A stretch of DNA of 29,687 nt from CANKBT01 sp038236005 (GTDB lineage: Bacteria > Actinomycetota > Actinomycetes > Mycobacteriales > SCTD01). The position numbers were made by a program, and so were the translations under genes. This document shows positions 28,625 to 29,687 of this stretch, piece after piece; within the stretch, counting starts at the first letter, position 1; each line of letters begins with the position of its first letter. Under the pieces are notes generated by a model. That model searched no databases, was not told the origin of the DNA, and worked only from the letters and a program-made list of their open reading frames with translations. The DNA lies in contig JBBSTI010000028.1 of NCBI GenBank assembly GCA_038236005.1, positions 1 through 29,687 on the forward strand. Direction: 5' to 3'.

Positions 28625-29687
28625 TCGCGGGTCAGCTTGCGGTGCGTGACCCGGTGCGGTCGGGCGGCGTCGGCGCCGAGCCGCTCGAGCTTGTTCTTCT
28701 CGTACGACTCGAAGTTGCCCTCGAACCAGTACCAGGCGCCCGGGTTCTCGTCCGTGCCTTCCCAGGCCAGGATGTGGGTCGCCACCCGGTCGAGGAACCA
28801 GCGGTCGTGGCTGATGACCACGGCGCAGCCGGCGAACTCCAGCAGCGCGTTCTCCAGCGAGCCGAGCGTCTCGACGTCGAGGTCGTTGGTCGGCTCGTCC
28901 AGCAGCAGGACGTTGCCGCCCTCCTTGAGCGTCAGCGCCAGGTTGAGCCGGTTGCGCTCCCCGCCGGACAGCACGCCGGCCTTCTTCTGCTGGTCCGGGC
29001 CCTTGAAGCCGAAGGCACCGATGTAAGCGCGTGACGGCATCTCCTGGGCGCCGACGTGGATGTAGTCCAGGCCGTCGGAGACGACCTCCCACACCGTCTT
29101 CATCGGGTCGATGCCCGAGCGGTTCTGGTCGATATAGCTGATCTTGACGGTGTCGCCGACCCGGACCGAGCCCGCGGTGGCCTCCTCGAGCCCGACGATC
29201 GTCTTGAACAGGGTGGTCTTGCCGACCCCGTTCGGGCCGATGATCCCGACGATGCCGCCGCGCGGGAGGTCGAAGGACAGCCCGTCGATCAGGGTGCGGT
29301 CGTCGAAGCCCTTGACCAGGTCCTTGGCCTCGATGACGACCGACCCGAGCCGCGGCCCGGCCGGGATCTGGATCTCCTCGAAGTCGAGCTTCTTGTGCTT
29401 GTCGGCCTCCGCGGCCATCTCCTCGTAGCGGGCCAGACGGCTCTTGCTCTTGGTCTGGCGGCCCTTGGCGTTGCTGCGCACCCACTCCAGCTCGTCCTTG
29501 AGACGCTTGGAGAGCTTGGCGTCCCGCTTGCCCTGGACGGCGAGCCGCGCCTGCTTCTTCTCCAGGTAGGTCGAGTAGTTGCCCTCGTACGGATAGGCCC
29601 GCCCTCGGTCCAGCTCGAGGATCCACTCCGCGACGTTGTCGAGGAAGTAGCGGTCGTGAGTCACGGCGAGCACGGCCCCGGCGTACG
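28621..29687 (-). CDS. ettA: Energy-dependent translational throttle protein EttA (ABC-F), 5' end outside window
   Basis: The last ~355 codons of an ABC-F ATPase that binds the ribosomal E site and gates elongation according to ATP/ADP. Counting from GTG 29673 (MLAVTHDRYF), the fragment has the first domain's H-switch (THDR, 5-8) and GNYSTYLEKKQARLAVQGKR. A long basic helical linker follows (about 45-95; the P-site tRNA-interacting motif in the family). The second ABC domain has Walker A GPNGVGKT (146-153), signature LSGGE (235-239), Walker B LLLDEPTND (256-264) and switch SHDRWF. The C-terminus (VTHRKLTRD) is normal. The wording matches EttA (M. tuberculosis Rv2477c) rather than Uup or antibiotic-resistance ABC-F types. 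The VanZ-like gene follows, overlapping the stop. Confidence 0.95.
   Translation of the reverse strand, partial: YAGAVLAVTHDRYFLDNVAEWILELDRGRAYPYEGNYSTYLEKKQARLAVQGKRDAKLSKRLKDELEWVRSNAKGRQTKSKSRLARYEEMAAEADKHKKLDFEEIQIPAGPRLGSVVIEAKDLVKGFDDRTLIDGLSFDLPRGGIVGIIGPNGVGKTTLFKTIVGLEEATAGSVRVGDTVKISYIDQNRSGIDPMKTVWEVVSDGLDYIHVGAQEMPSRAYIGAFGFKGPDQQKKAGVLSGGERNRLNLALTLKEGGNVLLLDEPTNDLDVETLGSLENALLEFAGCAVVISHDRWFLDRVATHILAWEGTDENPGAWYWFEGNFESYEKNKLERLGADAARPHRVTHRKLTRD

Overview
The window is typical chromosomal DNA of a high-GC actinomycete: very GC-rich codon third positions, many GTG starts, 4-bp GTGA/ATGA gene overlaps, several probable leaderless genes, paired clpP1-clpP2, an Eis-type acetyltransferase, a group II truncated haemoglobin (GlbO) and a DsbA-like protein of the mycobacterial Rv2466c family. 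From general knowledge, the order clpX-clpP2-clpP1-tig ... nei-rpiB ... Rv2466c-like, pepN ... HNH ... glbO ... ettA follows the Rv2457c-Rv2477c stretch of Mycobacterium tuberculosis, with unrelated genes interleaved. Genus cannot be fixed from the sequence alone. No transposase, integrase, phage gene or CRISPR array is visible.

Layout. 1-3396 (minus strand): the protein quality-control block, tRNA-Pro, trigger factor, ClpP1, ClpP2 and the start of ClpX, with a good candidate ClgR operator before clpP1. 3443-5983 (mostly plus): tRNA-Gly, two small convergent proteins that look like distant paralogues, and a HAAS-type membrane protein whose 3' end is broken by an in-frame stop and a frame change. 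5980-8137 (minus): a Rossmann oxidoreductase, a YchJ-like SEC-C protein translationally coupled to a spermidine-synthase-like protein, and a 99-residue hypothetical. 8203-10149 (plus): a YczE-like membrane protein, a tiny lipoprotein-like ORF, an anchored hypothetical and Aat. 10127-12470: a divergent pair, a membrane SpoIIE-type phosphatase and an Eis-like acetyltransferase. 12485-17813: nei and rpiB, a DUF429 protein, a GGDEF-EAL signalling protein and the DsbA-like protein. 17912-20446: pepN. 20447-20798: gene-free but structured (hairpin, decayed gene fragment, palindrome array). 20799-24413 (minus): DUF5130-like protein, small lipoprotein, malQ, HNH endonuclease. 24442-28238 (plus): membrane protein, prolyl oligopeptidase, MscS channel, glbO. 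28235-29687 (minus): VanZ-like protein and the 3' two-thirds of ettA.

The most unusual item lies between the convergent genes pepN and the DUF5130-like gene. There, three units of a 9-bp inverted repeat (GGTGATCTT / AAGATCACC) with an exactly constant 18-bp spacer recur at an exact 62-bp period. Each spacer carries a different but self-complementary inner stem, which suggests selection for hairpin structure. Immediately beside it is a decayed copy of the 3' coding end of the neighbouring DUF5130-like gene. The rest is largely housekeeping: proteolysis and folding, base-excision repair, pentose phosphate metabolism, glycogen/maltodextrin metabolism, peptide turnover, c-di-GMP signalling, osmotic protection and ribosome throttling.
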